Positions 1 through 9,597 are shown, counted from the stretch's first letter. The stretch: DNA of 64,000 bases from DASSQJ01 sp963773655 (GCA_963773655.1 CAVZBX010000001.1:62001-126000); one strand, 5' to 3'. The notes: generated from the sequence alone by a model not told the origin. Translations and numbers: made by a program.

Positions 1-263
1 TCGTGCTCGAGGTAGACGTACGCGGTTCCGGTGTCGGTCACCGTGACCACGGCGGTCCCCGGCGGCGTGACCCGGGTGAAGTCCTCGACGTGGCCGCGCC
101 AGCCGAGGAAGGCGAACGCCGCCCAGACCAGTGCGCCGAGGACCGCGAGGACGGCGACCAGGGCGCCCACCCAGTAGCCCGCCGCGCTGACCCCCGCCCG
201 GGGTGGGGCCCCCGGCGCTCCGGGTACCTGCGTCGGACGGTTCGTGTTCGTGTACGTACTCAT
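1..263 (-). CDS. Partial single-pass membrane protein
   Basis: The gene runs off the left edge, so only the first 87 codons are visible. From ATG at 263 the protein has a Thr/Asn/Pro-rich cytosolic lead of about 30 residues, one hydrophobic helix (about residues 31-54, rich in Leu/Val/Ala), then an extracytoplasmic stretch containing VTPPGTAVVTVTDTGTAY that looks like a beta-strand segment. A GAGGAG purine run sits directly upstream, closer to the ATG than is ideal. It is transcribed away from the serine hydrolase at 597. The family is not recognised; the membrane assignment rests only on hydrophobicity. Confidence 0.6.
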   Translation of the reverse strand, partial: MSTYTNTNRPTQVPGAPGAPPRAGVSAAGYWVGALVAVLAVLGALVWAAFAFLGWRGHVEDFTRVTPPGTAVVTVTDTGTAYVYLEH

Positions 264-596
264 GCTCCTCGCCCCCTGTGCGACGGATGACGCGTCGACA
301 TCGGTCGCCGACGCGACCTCGGGGGGAGAACGCGACCCCTCGGGCGCGCTCGGGCTCGGTACCGCAGTGGCTCGTCCGGAGCCGTTGCGGCGCGGGTCTC
401 GGGCGAGCCATCTGGGCGTCCCGGTCCCTCCTGCGCCATTCACGCTAGGCGCTCGTGCACCAGGCGTCGCAGATCCGTGACCCAGGTCACCGGGTGTCGT
501 CCCGGAGGGGGCACAGACGTCATCGGAGCCGGCCACGCTCGGCGGTGCTGCGACCTCCCGAACCCGAGGCCGTTGCTGGGCGTAGCGTGACGCGGC
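264..596. other. Divergent intergenic region
   Basis: This 333-base stretch separates two divergent genes. No reading frame with convincing codon use was found. The only site I can support is a TAGCGT hexamer at 583-588, eight bases upstream of the GTG at 597, which would serve as a -10 element giving a nearly leaderless transcript for the hydrolase gene. No obvious hairpin or palindromic operator was seen. Confidence 0.4.
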
Positions 597-1676
597 GTGG
601 GCCCCCCTCCCGCCGACGTCCTCGACGAGCTCGTCGCCTCCGGCCGCGAGCCGGGTGGCGCCGTGGCCGTCGTGCGGCACGGGGTCGTCGAGGTCGACCA
701 CTGCGCCGGGACCCGGGACGGCGTGCGGCCCTGGGTGGCGGACACGCTCGTCATGACCTTCTCGGTCGCCAAGCCGTTCGCCGCGCTCGCGGTCCTCGAC
801 GCCGTGGCCGAGCGCCACCTGGACCTGGACCAGCCGGTCGCGGCGGTCTGGCCCGAGTTCGCACGGGCCGGCAAGGAGGCCACGACGACGCGGCACCTCC
901 TGTGCCACCAGGCCGGGCTGCCCGCTTTCCCGGAGCAGGCGCGCAGCCTCGACTACGACGACCGGCAGGGCCTCGTGGACCTGCTGGCCGCGGCCGCTCC
1001 CGTCCACCCGCCCGGTGCGGGAGTCGCCGAGCACGCCCTGACCTACGGTCACCTGCTCGACGAGGTGCTGCGCCGCGCGACCGGTGAGCCGCTCGCCGAC
1101 CGGTTCGCGCGCATCGCCACCGCGGCCGGCTGGGACCTGCACCTGCGCGTCGGGACGGCCGACCTCCGGCGGGTGGCGGAGCTGGTCGAGGTCACGCCCA
1201 CATGGCGGTCGGGGTACCTGGAGGACCCGCGCTGGGGGCCGGCGCTGGGCCGCCCGCCGGGCCTGCTCGAGCCGGACCTGCTCAACTCCGACCGCTTCCG
1301 GGGCACGTCCTTCCCCGCCGTGGGCCTGCACGCCACCGCCCGCTCACTGGCCGCGTTCTACGACGACGTCATCGACCCCGACGGCGTCGTGGCGTCCCGC
1401 CTCGGACCCGGTCTGTGGCGTGCGTACGTCGAACCCGCCGCCTCCGGCCACGACCGGGTGCTCGACCGGCCGGTGACCTGGACGCTCGGCTTCCAGCTGG
1501 GCGAGGAGGACGGACGAGTGGAGCTCGGGATGGGCGGCGCGGGCGGGTGCTCCGCGTGGGCCGAGCCGGCGGCGGGCTACGGCGCCGCGTTCGTGACGCG
1601 GGGCCTCGGTGGCCACGACCGGGGCGACGCCGTCTGGCACGCGGTCGCCACCCGCTTCGGCGTGTCCGGCGAGTAG
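597..1676 (+). CDS. Beta-lactamase-fold serine hydrolase
   Basis: A 359-residue class C beta-lactamase/esterase-type protein (PF00144 fold). The SxxK nucleophile motif is S56-V-A-K59 in the sequence TFSVAKPF. The second motif tyrosine is likely Y150 (LTYGH) and the third, KTG-like motif corresponds to GMGGAGG near residue 311. Members include esterases, D-aminopeptidases and penicillin-binding-protein-like enzymes; the substrate cannot be read from sequence. There is no signal peptide, so it is probably cytosolic. The GTG start was taken because a TAGCGT -10-like hexamer lies 8 bases before it. It stands alone, divergent from the partial membrane gene. Confidence 0.85.
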   Translation: MGPPPADVLDELVASGREPGGAVAVVRHGVVEVDHCAGTRDGVRPWVADTLVMTFSVAKPFAALAVLDAVAERHLDLDQPVAAVWPEFARAGKEATTTRHLLCHQAGLPAFPEQARSLDYDDRQGLVDLLAAAAPVHPPGAGVAEHALTYGHLLDEVLRRATGEPLADRFARIATAAGWDLHLRVGTADLRRVAELVEVTPTWRSGYLEDPRWGPALGRPPGLLEPDLLNSDRFRGTSFPAVGLHATARSLAAFYDDVIDPDGVVASRLGPGLWRAYVEPAASGHDRVLDRPVTWTLGFQLGEEDGRVELGMGGAGGCSAWAEPAAGYGAAFVTRGLGGHDRGDAVWHAVATRFGVSGE

Positions 1677-2053
1677 CGAACGGTTGCGCCGGACCGGGGG
1701 CGGTCCCGATGGGAGCCCCCGAGGCCCACTCGCGGCGCCGTCTGGGTGGACGAGGCGTCGTGCTCACCGTGCCGCCGGGGGAGGCGCGCCTTTCCCTTGA
1801 CCTCGTCCCTCGATCGCGTCGAGGTCCTCGCCGATGTCGTCGGTCGCGTCGGCCGGGTGACCGGTGCGCGTGTGCGAGAGCGCCGACTGCCCGGCCATGT
1901 AGCCGATCGCCGTGGTGAGGGACCAGCCCCGGGCCTTCGTGCCGATGAGCCCCGACTCATCCAGTTGGTGTGACGCGCGGTTTCGGGTGCCGGCAGAGAC
2001 TCGGTGGGACTCACCCGATCGCACGGGCGGGTCCCGCAGGAGAAGGGGTAGCC
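1677..2053. other. Intergenic region before the sulfatase
   Basis: A 377-base stretch between the serine hydrolase and the sulfatase. It contains one weak small reading frame on the minus strand, described separately. An AGGAGAAGG ribosome-binding site lies at its right end, just before the sulfatase GTG. No tRNA, repeat or strong terminator hairpin was recognised. Confidence 0.4.
1764..2024 (-). CDS. Possible small hypothetical protein (86 aa)
   Basis: A minus-strand reading frame with a GTG start at 2024. The N-terminal 25 residues are Arg/Ser-rich and look like noise, but the centre (ARGWSLTTAIGYMAGQSALS) and the acidic tail (ATDDIGEDLDAIEGR) look more protein-like. No family is recognised. 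It fills an otherwise non-coding gap between two plus-strand genes, so it may be a real small gene with a later start, or chance. No ribosome-binding site decides it. Confidence 0.25.
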   Translation of the reverse strand: MRSGESHRVSAGTRNRASHQLDESGLIGTKARGWSLTTAIGYMAGQSALSHTRTGHPADATDDIGEDLDAIEGRGQGKGAPPPAAR

Positions 2054-4409
2054 GTGGCCAGCACGTTCCAGGGCAAGGTCGAGCTCGACATCCGCGACTC
2101 CGTTCCCGACTGGGAGCCGTTCCTCGCCCCCAGGGCGCCGGAGGGGGCGCCCAACGTGGTGTTCGTCGTCTGGGACGACGTCGGCTACGGCACCATGGAC
2201 TGCTTCGGCGGGCCGGTCCGGACCCCCACGATGAGCCGGATCGCGAACGCGGGCGTGCGGTACGGCAACTTCCACACCACGGCCCTGTGCTCCCCCACGC
2301 GGGCGTCGCTGCTCACCGGCCGGAACGCCACGTCGAACGGGATGGCCACGATCGCGGAGTTCAGCTCGGGGTTCCCGGGCATCTCGACCCGGATCCCGTT
2401 CGAGAACGGCTTCATCTCCGAGGTGCTGCTCGAGCACGGGTACAACACGTACTGCGTCGGCAAGTGGCACCTGACCCCCGGCGAGGAGACGGGGATGGCG
2501 GCGTGGAAGAAGCGCTGGCCGCTGGGCCGGGGCTTCGAGCGGTTCTACGGCTTCCTCGGCGGGGAGTCGAGCTGCTGGTACCCGGACCTCATCCACGACA
2601 ACCACCCCGTCGACCCCCCGGCCACGCCCGAGGAGGGGTACCACATCGCGAAGGACCTGTCCGACAAGGCGATCGAGTTCATCCGTGACGCCAAGGTCAT
2701 CGAACCGGACAAGCCGTTCTTCCTCTACTTCAGCCTGGATGCCGCGCACGCGCCGCACCACGTGTTCCTCGAGTGGGCCGACAGGTACAAGGGCACCTTC
2801 GACGACGGGCTACGAGGCGATCCGGGAGAGGATCCTGGCCCGCCAGAAGGAGCTCGGGCTGCTGCCCGAGGACACCGAGCTGAGCGGCATCAACCCGCAC
2901 GGCGAGCCCGGCGCCACCGGCCCCGACGGGCAGCCCTGGCCGATGCTCGACACGGTGCGTCCCTGGGCGTCGCTGAGCGAGGACGAGAAGCGGCTCTTCG
3001 TCCGGATGGCCGAGGTCTTCGCCGGGTACGTCGAGTACACCGACGACCAGGTGGGCCGGGTGCTCGACTTCCTGGAGTCGTCGGGCGAGCTCGACAACAC
3101 GATCATCGTCGTCGTCTCCGACAACGGGGCCAGTGGCGAGGGCGGCCCCAACGGCACGTTCAACGAGTGGCGCTTCTTCAACGGCGTCCCCACCCCCACC
3201 GAGCTGACCCTGCAGCACATCGACGAGCTCGGCAGCCCGGTCTCCTACAACCACTACAACACCGGCTGGGCGTGGGCGTTCGACACCCCGTTCCCGTACT
3301 GGAAGCGCTGGGCGGGGTACGAGGGCGGCATCGCCGACATGTGCCTGGTGTCGTGGCCGGCGAAGGTGCCCGCCGACGCGACGGTGCGGTCCCAGTACGT
3401 GCACGCCGTGGACGTCGTGCCGACGATCTACGACCTGATCGGCATCACCCCGCCGTCGACGCTGGGCGGCTTCGACCAGCGCGAGGTCGAGGGCGAGAGC
3501 TTCGCGGCCTCCCTCACCGACGCCGGGGCCCCCGGCAAGCGCACCCAGTTCTACGCGATGCTCGGCCAGCGCGCCCTCTACGAGGACGGATGGCTCGCGT
3601 GCACCCTGCACCCGCCGCTCAGCGGCTGGGGCGGGTTCGACCGGGACGTGTGGGAGCTGTACCACGTCGAGACCGACCGCTCGCAGTCGACGAACCTCGC
3701 CGACTCCGAGCCCGAGCGGCTGCGGGCCATGGTCGCGCGGTGGTTCGAGCTCGCCGAGCAGTACAACGGCCTACCGCTCGACGACCGCACGGCCCTGGAG
3801 CAGACGCTCGCCGAGCGGCCCAGCGGTTCGCCGGTGCGCGAGCGGTACGTGTACTACCCGGACTGCGCCTCCGTGCCGGAGCAGTCGGCCGTGCTCATCA
3901 GCGGTCGCTCGTACACCATCGCGGCGGGGGTCCAGGTGGACTCGCCCGACGCCGAGGGCGTCATCTTCGCCCACGGCGGCGTCGCGGGCGGGCACAGCCT
4001 CTTCCTCCAGGACGGCAGGCTCCGGTACGTCTTCAACTGGGTCGGGACCCACATCCAGACGGTCACGGCGGACCGCGAGGTCGGCCCGGGAGCACACGTC
4101 ATCACCGCCGAGTTCACCGCACAGGGCCGCAGCGAGGACCCGATGATGGCGGGAGCGAGCGGCACGCTCACCCTGTACGTCGACGGCGACCCCGTGGGCA
4201 GCGGGTCGATCGTCACCCAGCCGGGCCTGTTCTGCGCCGTCGGGGACGGACTGTGCGTGGGCCGCGACGACGCCTCGCCGGTGTCGCCCACCTACACCGC
4301 GCCGTTCCGGTTCACCGGTGGCACCATCGACAAGGTGGTCGTCGACGTCTCCGGTGAGCGCTACGTCGACCACGAGGCCGAGGTCCGTGGCTGGTTCCTG
4401 CTCGACTGA
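2054..4409 (+). CDS. Type I sulfatase with C-terminal lectin-like domain (frameshifted as read)
   Basis: An arylsulfatase-type enzyme of about 784 residues that hydrolyses sulfate esters. Visible motifs are the metal-binding VVWDDVGYG (D41, D42) and the formylglycine site C79-S-P-T-R83 followed by ASLLTGRN, so it is a Cys-type sulfatase needing post-translational maturation. The catalytic alpha/beta domain spans about residues 30-560. The last 200 residues (HGGVAGGHSLFLQDG, LTLYVDGDPVGSG) resemble a concanavalin-like beta-sandwich. The GTG at 2054 follows AGGAGAAGG. The frame shifts by +1 near 2808-2810: removing one G or C from GACGGGCTAC restores YKGTFDDGYEAIRERI. The maturase gene follows 51 bases later. 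Confidence 0.85.
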
Positions 4410-4460
4410 CCCGGGCCCCGACCGGGTCAGCCGGCCGACTCCGACGAGGGAGGGTGCGCG

Positions 4461-5801
4461 ATGGCGGCACTGACGGCTCCGCGGGCCTTCCACGTCATGT
4501 CGAAACCGACCGGCGCCATCTGCAACCTCGACTGCGAGTACTGCTTCTTCCTCTCCAAGGAGGCGCTGTACCCGGGGAGCGGGTTCCGGATGCCGCCGGA
4601 GGTGCACGAGGCGTACATCGGCCAGCTGCTCGCCGCCCAGCGCGGGGCCGACGAGGTGGTGGTCGCCTTCCAGGGAGGCGAACCGACGCTCATGGGCCTG
4701 GACTTCTTCCGCCGAACGCTGGAGCTCGAGCGGCGGTTCGCGGCTCCCGGGCAGGCCGTCCTGAACACGGTGCAGACCAACGCGACGCTGCTCGACGACG
4801 AGTGGTGTGCGTTCTTCGCGGAGAACGACTTCCTCGTCGGCGTCTCGGTCGACGGCCCACGGGAGATGCACGACGCCTATCGCGTCGACAAGGGTGGCAA
4901 GCCCACCTTCGACCGGGTGCTGCGCGGCATCCAGGCACTGCGGCGGCACGCGGTCGACTGGAACGCGCTGACGACCGTGAACCGGGCCAACGGCGACAGC
5001 GGGCTCGAGGTGTACCGGTTCCTGCGCGACGAGCTCGGCGCCACGTTCGTCCAGCTCATCCCCATCGTGGAGCGCGTGACCGCCGAGCTGCTGCCGTTGG
5101 CGGAGTCGGGGTGGGGCACGCGGGCACGGGACCGGCCGCTGTACCGGCAGACGGGCGACCTCGTCACCCATCGCACCGTCTCCGCGCAGGCCTACGGCCA
5201 GTTCCTCGTCGAGGTCTTCGAGGAGTGGGCGCGCCACGACGTCGGGGACGTCTTCGTGTCGATGTTCGACACCGCCCTCGCCCACTGGATGGGCATGGAC
5301 CAGGTCGGGCTGTGCGTCCACGCCCGCACCTGCGGGGACGCCCTCGCGCTGGAGCACAACGGCGACCTCTACTCGTGCGACCACTACGTCGAACCCGGCT
5401 ATCTGCTCGGCAACATCGCGGAGGGCCGCACGATGCTCGAGCTGGTGGACCTGCCGCAGCAGCGGGCGTTCGGGCAGGCCAAGCTCGACACCCTGCCCGC
5501 GTACTGCCGGTCGTGCGACGTCCGGTTCGCGTGCAACGGCGGCTGCCCGAAGGACCGCTTCCTCACCACCCCCGACGGTGAGCCCGGGCTGCACTACCTC
5601 TGCGAGGGCTACCAGCGGTTCTTCCGCCACGTCGACGCGCCGATGCGGGTCATGGCCGACCTGCTGCGCCGGGGGCGGGACGCCACCGGCCTGCGCGACT
5701 GGTACGCCCGGGCCGATGCCCGCCGCGACCCGGCCGCCCCCTGCAGCTGCGGCAGGAACCTGCCGTTCGGCGAGTGCCACGGCCGCGCCCGCGCGCAGTG
5801 A
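4461..5801 (+). CDS. Radical-SAM anaerobic sulfatase-maturating enzyme
   Basis: A 446-residue radical-SAM protein of the anSME family, which oxidises the active-site Cys or Ser of sulfatases to formylglycine. The cluster motif is C21-x3-C25-x2-C28 (CNLDCEYCFF), followed by the SAM-binding FQGGEPTL. The SPASM half carries the auxiliary-cluster cysteines in GLCVHARTCGDAL, LYSCDHYV and CRSCDVRFACNGGCPKDR. The last 20 residues add a metal-binding SEC-C-like motif (CSCGRNLPFGECHG), unusual for this family. It lies 51 bases after the Cys-type sulfatase in the same direction, so the sulfatase is its likely substrate. Confidence 0.92.
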   Translation: MAALTAPRAFHVMSKPTGAICNLDCEYCFFLSKEALYPGSGFRMPPEVHEAYIGQLLAAQRGADEVVVAFQGGEPTLMGLDFFRRTLELERRFAAPGQAVLNTVQTNATLLDDEWCAFFAENDFLVGVSVDGPREMHDAYRVDKGGKPTFDRVLRGIQALRRHAVDWNALTTVNRANGDSGLEVYRFLRDELGATFVQLIPIVERVTAELLPLAESGWGTRARDRPLYRQTGDLVTHRTVSAQAYGQFLVEVFEEWARHDVGDVFVSMFDTALAHWMGMDQVGLCVHARTCGDALALEHNGDLYSCDHYVEPGYLLGNIAEGRTMLELVDLPQQRAFGQAKLDTLPAYCRSCDVRFACNGGCPKDRFLTTPDGEPGLHYLCEGYQRFFRHVDAPMRVMADLLRRGRDATGLRDWYARADARRDPAAPCSCGRNLPFGECHGRARAQ

Positions 5802-5836
5802 GGGCCCGCGGTCTCGGTCGAAGAGGGCCCGACGCT

Positions 5837-6373
5837 TCAGTCGCCACGCATCGCGTCGATCGCGACGGTGGCCGCCAGCAGGAGGGGCACCTCGGCGCCG
5901 GGCTGCACCTCGACGCCGTACGTGTCACGCACGCGCACCCACCGCTTGGACACCTCCGCGATCTTCCGCCCGTCCTGCTCGAAGGTGTACTCGTGGTCGA
6001 GCACATTGCCCTGGACGGCGATCTCACCGACGTCGTCCGCGGCGATCGTCCAGCGCTCACGCAGCGGGCTGATCAGCGCCTTCTTGATGGTGGCCGCCGG
6101 CTTGCCGGGCCGCTCGATGGTCATGGTGTCACGGACGCTGACCATCCGTTCCCGGATCTCCGCGACCGTGGTCCCGGCGGCGTCCTCGATGACGAAGGTG
6201 TCGCGGACGCGCAGCACCTTGCCGTTGACCTTGAACGCGTGGTGGCCAGTGGTGGTGTCGATCCAGTAGTCGTCCCCGATGTCGAGCAGCCGCGCCTTGA
6301 TCTGGAACACCTCCGCGGAGGAACCACCCCGCCGGTCCTCGCGCCGCGCCTCGCGTCGATCTCTCACACCCAT
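5837..6373 (-). CDS. LURP-one-related protein
   Basis: A 178-residue protein of the LURP-one/tubby-C-like superfamily (scramblase-like beta-barrel). The family pattern is visible as repeated hairpins: FQIKARLLDIGDDYWI, HHAFKVNGKVLRVRDTFVIED, TIKKALISPLRERWTI and HEYTFEQDGRKIAEVSKRW, ending in a hydrophobic helix (VPLLLAATVAIDAM). The biochemical role in bacteria is unknown. ATG at 6373 is preferred over an in-frame GTG six bases upstream because GGAGGAG lies five bases before it. It converges with the maturase gene. Confidence 0.8.
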   Translation of the reverse strand: MGVRDRREARREDRRGGSSAEVFQIKARLLDIGDDYWIDTTTGHHAFKVNGKVLRVRDTFVIEDAAGTTVAEIRERMVSVRDTMTIERPGKPAATIKKALISPLRERWTIAADDVGEIAVQGNVLDHEYTFEQDGRKIAEVSKRWVRVRDTYGVEVQPGAEVPLLLAATVAIDAMRGD

Positions 6374-6504
6374 GACCACTCCTCCTCTGGAACCTCCTCA
6401 ACGGTAGGCAGGCCCGAGAAGGGGGTCGTCACCCTGACCGGATGAACGGCGTGCTCCGCCGTTCTGGTGCGGTCCGAGCCGGCCCCGGTGGGTACAGCGA
6501 TGCC

Positions 6505-7728
6505 ATGGACATACTCGGACAGCCCCTCGGACTGCTGGTCATCGGCAGCGGACCCGCCGGCGTGCACGCGGCCGCCGCCTACCTCCAGGCGGGAGGGGAG
6601 GGGCCCGTCTGTCTCGTGTCGGCCGATGCCGATCCCCCCTACCAGCGGCCACCGCTCTCCAAGGACGTCCTCGCCGGGATCGAGCCGCCCACGAGGACCC
6701 CGGTCCTCGAGGACGGCTCGGCCCTGACCGGGGTGGACGTCCGGCTGGCCACGCGAGTGGAGGCGCTCGACCTCGAGCGCCGCCGGGTGCGGGTGCAGGA
6801 CGGTCAGGAGCTCGGGTACGAGCGGTTGGTGGTGGCCACCGGCTCGCACCCGGAGCCGCTGCCCGGCGTCGACCCCGAGGCGCCGGTGTTCGTGCTGCGC
6901 GAGCTCGCCGACGCCCGAACCCTGGTGGGTGCAGCGGAGGCCGCAGCGTCCGCCGTCGTCGTCGGTTCGGGCTTCATCGGCTGCGAGGGTGCGGCATCCC
7001 TCGCCCGCCGCGCCGTCCGGACCACGCTCGTGACTCCCGAGCCGGTACCCCAGGCGGCCCGGCTCGGCACGTGGGTCGGAGGGCGGATCGAGCAGTGGCT
7101 GCGAGACCTCGGGGTGGAGCTGCGGACCGGGGTGGAGGTCGAACGGGTGGAGGAAGGCGGCCGGGTGCGGCTCGACGACGGGTCCTGCCTGGAGGCCGAC
7201 CTCGTGCTGGCCGCGGTGGGGGTCAGCCAGGCGCGTCCCTTCCTCGAGCGCTGCGGGCTGCGCACGTCCGACGACGGCCACGTCGTCGTGGACGAGCACC
7301 TCCGGACCAGCGACCCGCGGGTGTGGGCCGCGGGCGACGTGGCCGAGGCGCGTCACGCCGTCGCGCGCCGCCCGCTCCGCGTGGAGCACTGGGGCGACGC
7401 CGTGACGATGGGTCAGGTCGCCGGCCGCAACGCCGCCCGGGACGGCGACGGCGGGGAGCCCGAGCGGTGGTCCGACCCGCCGGGGTTCTGGAGCCAGATC
7501 GGGGAGCACGCCCTGAAGTACTCCGCCTGGGGGGACGGCCACGACGACGTGCGCGTCGTCGAGCACGGGGACGGCGCCTTCACCGCGTGGTACACGGACC
7601 GGGCCGGCGAGGTGGTCGGCGTCCTCACCCATGAGGCGGACGACGACTACGAGCGCGGCGCCGACCTGCTGGCCCGCCGGGCGTCGCTGGCCGAGGCGGT
7701 GGGGGAGGACCCGTCCCGGGGCGGCTGA
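6505..7728 (+). CDS. FAD-dependent pyridine-nucleotide oxidoreductase (ferredoxin-reductase-like)
   Basis: A 407-residue two-dinucleotide-binding flavoprotein resembling ferredoxin reductases of Rieske oxygenase and P450 systems. The FAD motif is LLVIGSGPAGVHAAAAY near the N-terminus, then YQRPPLSKD, the ATG motif VVATGSHPEPLPG, the NAD(P)H motif AVVVGSGFIGCEGAASL and the second FAD motif VWAAGDVAE. The C-terminal 90 residues form the usual reductase domain. ATG at 6505 is preferred over an upstream in-frame ATG at 6442 because the Rossmann fold begins directly after it. No ferredoxin or oxygenase gene is adjacent, so the electron acceptor is unknown. Confidence 0.87.
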   Translation: MDILGQPLGLLVIGSGPAGVHAAAAYLQAGGEGPVCLVSADADPPYQRPPLSKDVLAGIEPPTRTPVLEDGSALTGVDVRLATRVEALDLERRRVRVQDGQELGYERLVVATGSHPEPLPGVDPEAPVFVLRELADARTLVGAAEAAASAVVVGSGFIGCEGAASLARRAVRTTLVTPEPVPQAARLGTWVGGRIEQWLRDLGVELRTGVEVERVEEGGRVRLDDGSCLEADLVLAAVGVSQARPFLERCGLRTSDDGHVVVDEHLRTSDPRVWAAGDVAEARHAVARRPLRVEHWGDAVTMGQVAGRNAARDGDGGEPERWSDPPGFWSQIGEHALKYSAWGDGHDDVRVVEHGDGAFTAWYTDRAGEVVGVLTHEADDDYERGADLLARRASLAEAVGEDPSRGG

Positions 7729-7750
7729 GGGGCTCTCGGCACCCCCGGCC

Positions 7751-8593
7751 TCAGCGCGCGACGGCGGAGCCGGCCCGGTCGATCACCGCGTCGGCGACGT
7801 CGTCGGGGCGACGCTCGGGGAGCCAGTGCCCCTCGTCCAGCTCGACGAACCGGTACGGGCCGCACACGTGGGCCCGGGTGCGCTCCGCCGCCGCCCGGCC
7901 GAGGGCGGGGTCGCGGCGACCCCAGAGGTAGGTGGTCGGCACCTCGACCGGCGGGGTCGAACCCAGCCCCCGCCACGGCATCCGGCGGGCGGCAGCCCGG
8001 TACCACGCGAGCGGCGGGCCCAGGTCGGACGGCCGTCCCAGCCGGGCGGCGTAGCGGCGGGCTGCCGGCGCCGGCAGGCCTCCGGAGCGCAGCACCGGCT
8101 CGAGGACGGGGGAGAGCAGGAGCTCGGGCAGCAGCGGCACCTGGAACGCGGCCGTGTACCAGCTGAGCAGCGGCTGCCGCGAGTGCACCATCGACCAGGC
8201 GTACGCGGCCGGGTGCGGCGTCGAGAGCACGGTGAGGGTGGCGACACGGTCGGGGTGGTGGGCCGCCAGGTGCCACGCCACGGCGCCACCCCAGTCGTGG
8301 CCGACGACGTGGGCCCGGGCCAGGCCCGCGGCGTCCAGCACGGCGAGCACGTCGGCCGCGAGCTCCTCGATCCGGTAGGGGGCGGTGCCCGCCGGCCGGT
8401 CGGAGCCCCCGTACCCCCGCTGGTCGGGGGCGATCGTGCGCAGCCCCGCGGCCCGGAGCCGTGGAGCCACCTCGTCCCAGCACGAGGAGTCCTGCGGGAA
8501 GCCGTGGAGGAGCACCACCGCGCCCCCGGGCGCCGGCCCGGAGTCGGAGCCCCCCAGGCGCACACCGTCGCGCTCGGCCAGCAGCGTCGTCAT
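7751..8593 (-). CDS. Alpha/beta hydrolase, epoxide-hydrolase type
   Basis: A 280-residue alpha/beta hydrolase. The oxyanion-hole motif is LLHGFPQDSSCW, and the nucleophile elbow is VVGHDWGGAVAW with Asp instead of Ser, the mark of epoxide hydrolases and haloalkane dehalogenases. The acid and base are probably the Asp of WGRRDPAL and the His of DEGHWLPER. A helical cap lies between about residues 125 and 210. ATG at 8593 follows GGAGGACGGACG. Its stop is 22 bases from the end of the convergent flavoprotein gene. The physiological substrate is not predictable. Confidence 0.88.
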   Translation of the reverse strand: MTTLLAERDGVRLGGSDSGPAPGGAVVLLHGFPQDSSCWDEVAPRLRAAGLRTIAPDQRGYGGSDRPAGTAPYRIEELAADVLAVLDAAGLARAHVVGHDWGGAVAWHLAAHHPDRVATLTVLSTPHPAAYAWSMVHSRQPLLSWYTAAFQVPLLPELLLSPVLEPVLRSGGLPAPAARRYAARLGRPSDLGPPLAWYRAAARRMPWRGLGSTPPVEVPTTYLWGRRDPALGRAAAERTRAHVCGPYRFVELDEGHWLPERRPDDVADAVIDRAGSAVAR

Positions 8594-8675
8594 CGTCCGT
8601 CCTCCGCCTCGTCGTGCGCCCCACCTACCCCGGGGGCAGGGCCCCCAACCAGCCCGGCCGCCGGTGCTGACGCGG

Positions 8676-9548
8676 TCACCGGTCGGCCTCCGCCGTCCGC
8701 CGCGCGGAGGCCAGTGCCTCGGCCGCGCGGTCGCGCCGGGCCCTGGCGGCATCCCGGGTCCGGCGGGTCCCCGACTCCCCGGAACGGGCTGCCGCCAGCT
8801 GCGTCTCGGCCTCCTCGACGCGTTGCCGGAGGTCGTCGAGCTCGCGCTCGGCCGCCCGGCGGGCACGGCCGGCGAGTCGGAGGGCCTGCTCTGCCTCGTC
8901 GAGCGCCGCCGAGGCGTGGTCGGCCACCTCCTGCGCCTCGTCCAGCCGCCGGCGGGCCGCCTCCCGGGCCCGGGCGGCCCGGTCGTCGGCCCGGGCCCGC
9001 GCGGTCCGGTCGTCGGCCTCCTCCACGAGGTCCGGTGCTGCGGCGTCGGGAACGGCGAGCACGTCGCCCAGCCGGACCGGCTCCAGCCCGGTGGTCGTGA
9101 AGGTGTCGAGGAGCAGACCGGTGAGCAGTGCCCGGCCCGCCGTGGCGTCGACCATCGCGGAGCGCAGTGACTCCTCGACGTCGGCGACCACCTGGGCGGA
9201 CACGCGACGTCCGGCATCCGCGGCCAGCTCGGCCCCCCGGGCCGCCACCGCGCGGGTGAGCTCCCGCCGCCGACGGTCCAGCTCGTGCAGCTCCGTGGCG
9301 CCCAGCACGCCGACGGCGTCACGGAGGCGGCCGCCGAGCTCGACGACGGCCTCGAGCTCCTCGCGCCGCCGCCGGGCGAGGAGGTTGAGCACCCAGCCGC
9401 CGTTCGTCGGCCGGCGGAGCGCCTTGACGGCGGTGGCGAGCTCCGCGTCGCCCTCGGCCCTGGCCCGCGTGGCGATGTCGTTGCGCGTGGCGGTGAACCC
9501 GTCGGGGCGCAGACCGTACAGCTCGGCGGCCACGGTGGCGAGGTCCAT
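8676..9548 (-). CDS. Coiled-coil hypothetical protein
   Basis: A 290-residue cytosolic protein with no recognised catalytic motif. The N-terminal half (LYGLRPDGFTATRNDIATRA, VKALRRPTNGGWVLNLLARR) is a compact helical region common to uncharacterised actinobacterial proteins. The C-terminal 120 residues are a long Ala/Arg/Glu-rich coiled coil, with heptads through DDRTARARADDRAARAREAARR and onward. ATG at 9548 was chosen over a GTG one codon upstream. The gene sits in a minus-strand run with the hydrolase and two small genes. The function is unknown; a structural or scaffold role is only inference. Confidence 0.75.
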   Translation of the reverse strand: MDLATVAAELYGLRPDGFTATRNDIATRARAEGDAELATAVKALRRPTNGGWVLNLLARRRREELEAVVELGGRLRDAVGVLGATELHELDRRRRELTRAVAARGAELAADAGRRVSAQVVADVEESLRSAMVDATAGRALLTGLLLDTFTTTGLEPVRLGDVLAVPDAAAPDLVEEADDRTARARADDRAARAREAARRRLDEAQEVADHASAALDEAEQALRLAGRARRAAERELDDLRQRVEEAETQLAAARSGESGTRRTRDAARARRDRAAEALASARRTAEADR

Positions 9549-9597
9549 CACCCCATGATGGCGGGCCGGGCCGTGGGCGCCGCGGACCGCGTCCCGG

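Noticed and set aside
1577..2761. A 394-codon minus-strand frame over the sulfatase start
   Set aside because: It is low-complexity and covers the sulfatase catalytic motifs on the other strand. Only the small frame at 1764-2024 was kept, at low confidence.
3771..5780. A 669-codon minus-strand frame over the maturase
   Set aside because: It is an antisense shadow of the maturase and sulfatase, whose motifs are complete on the plus strand.
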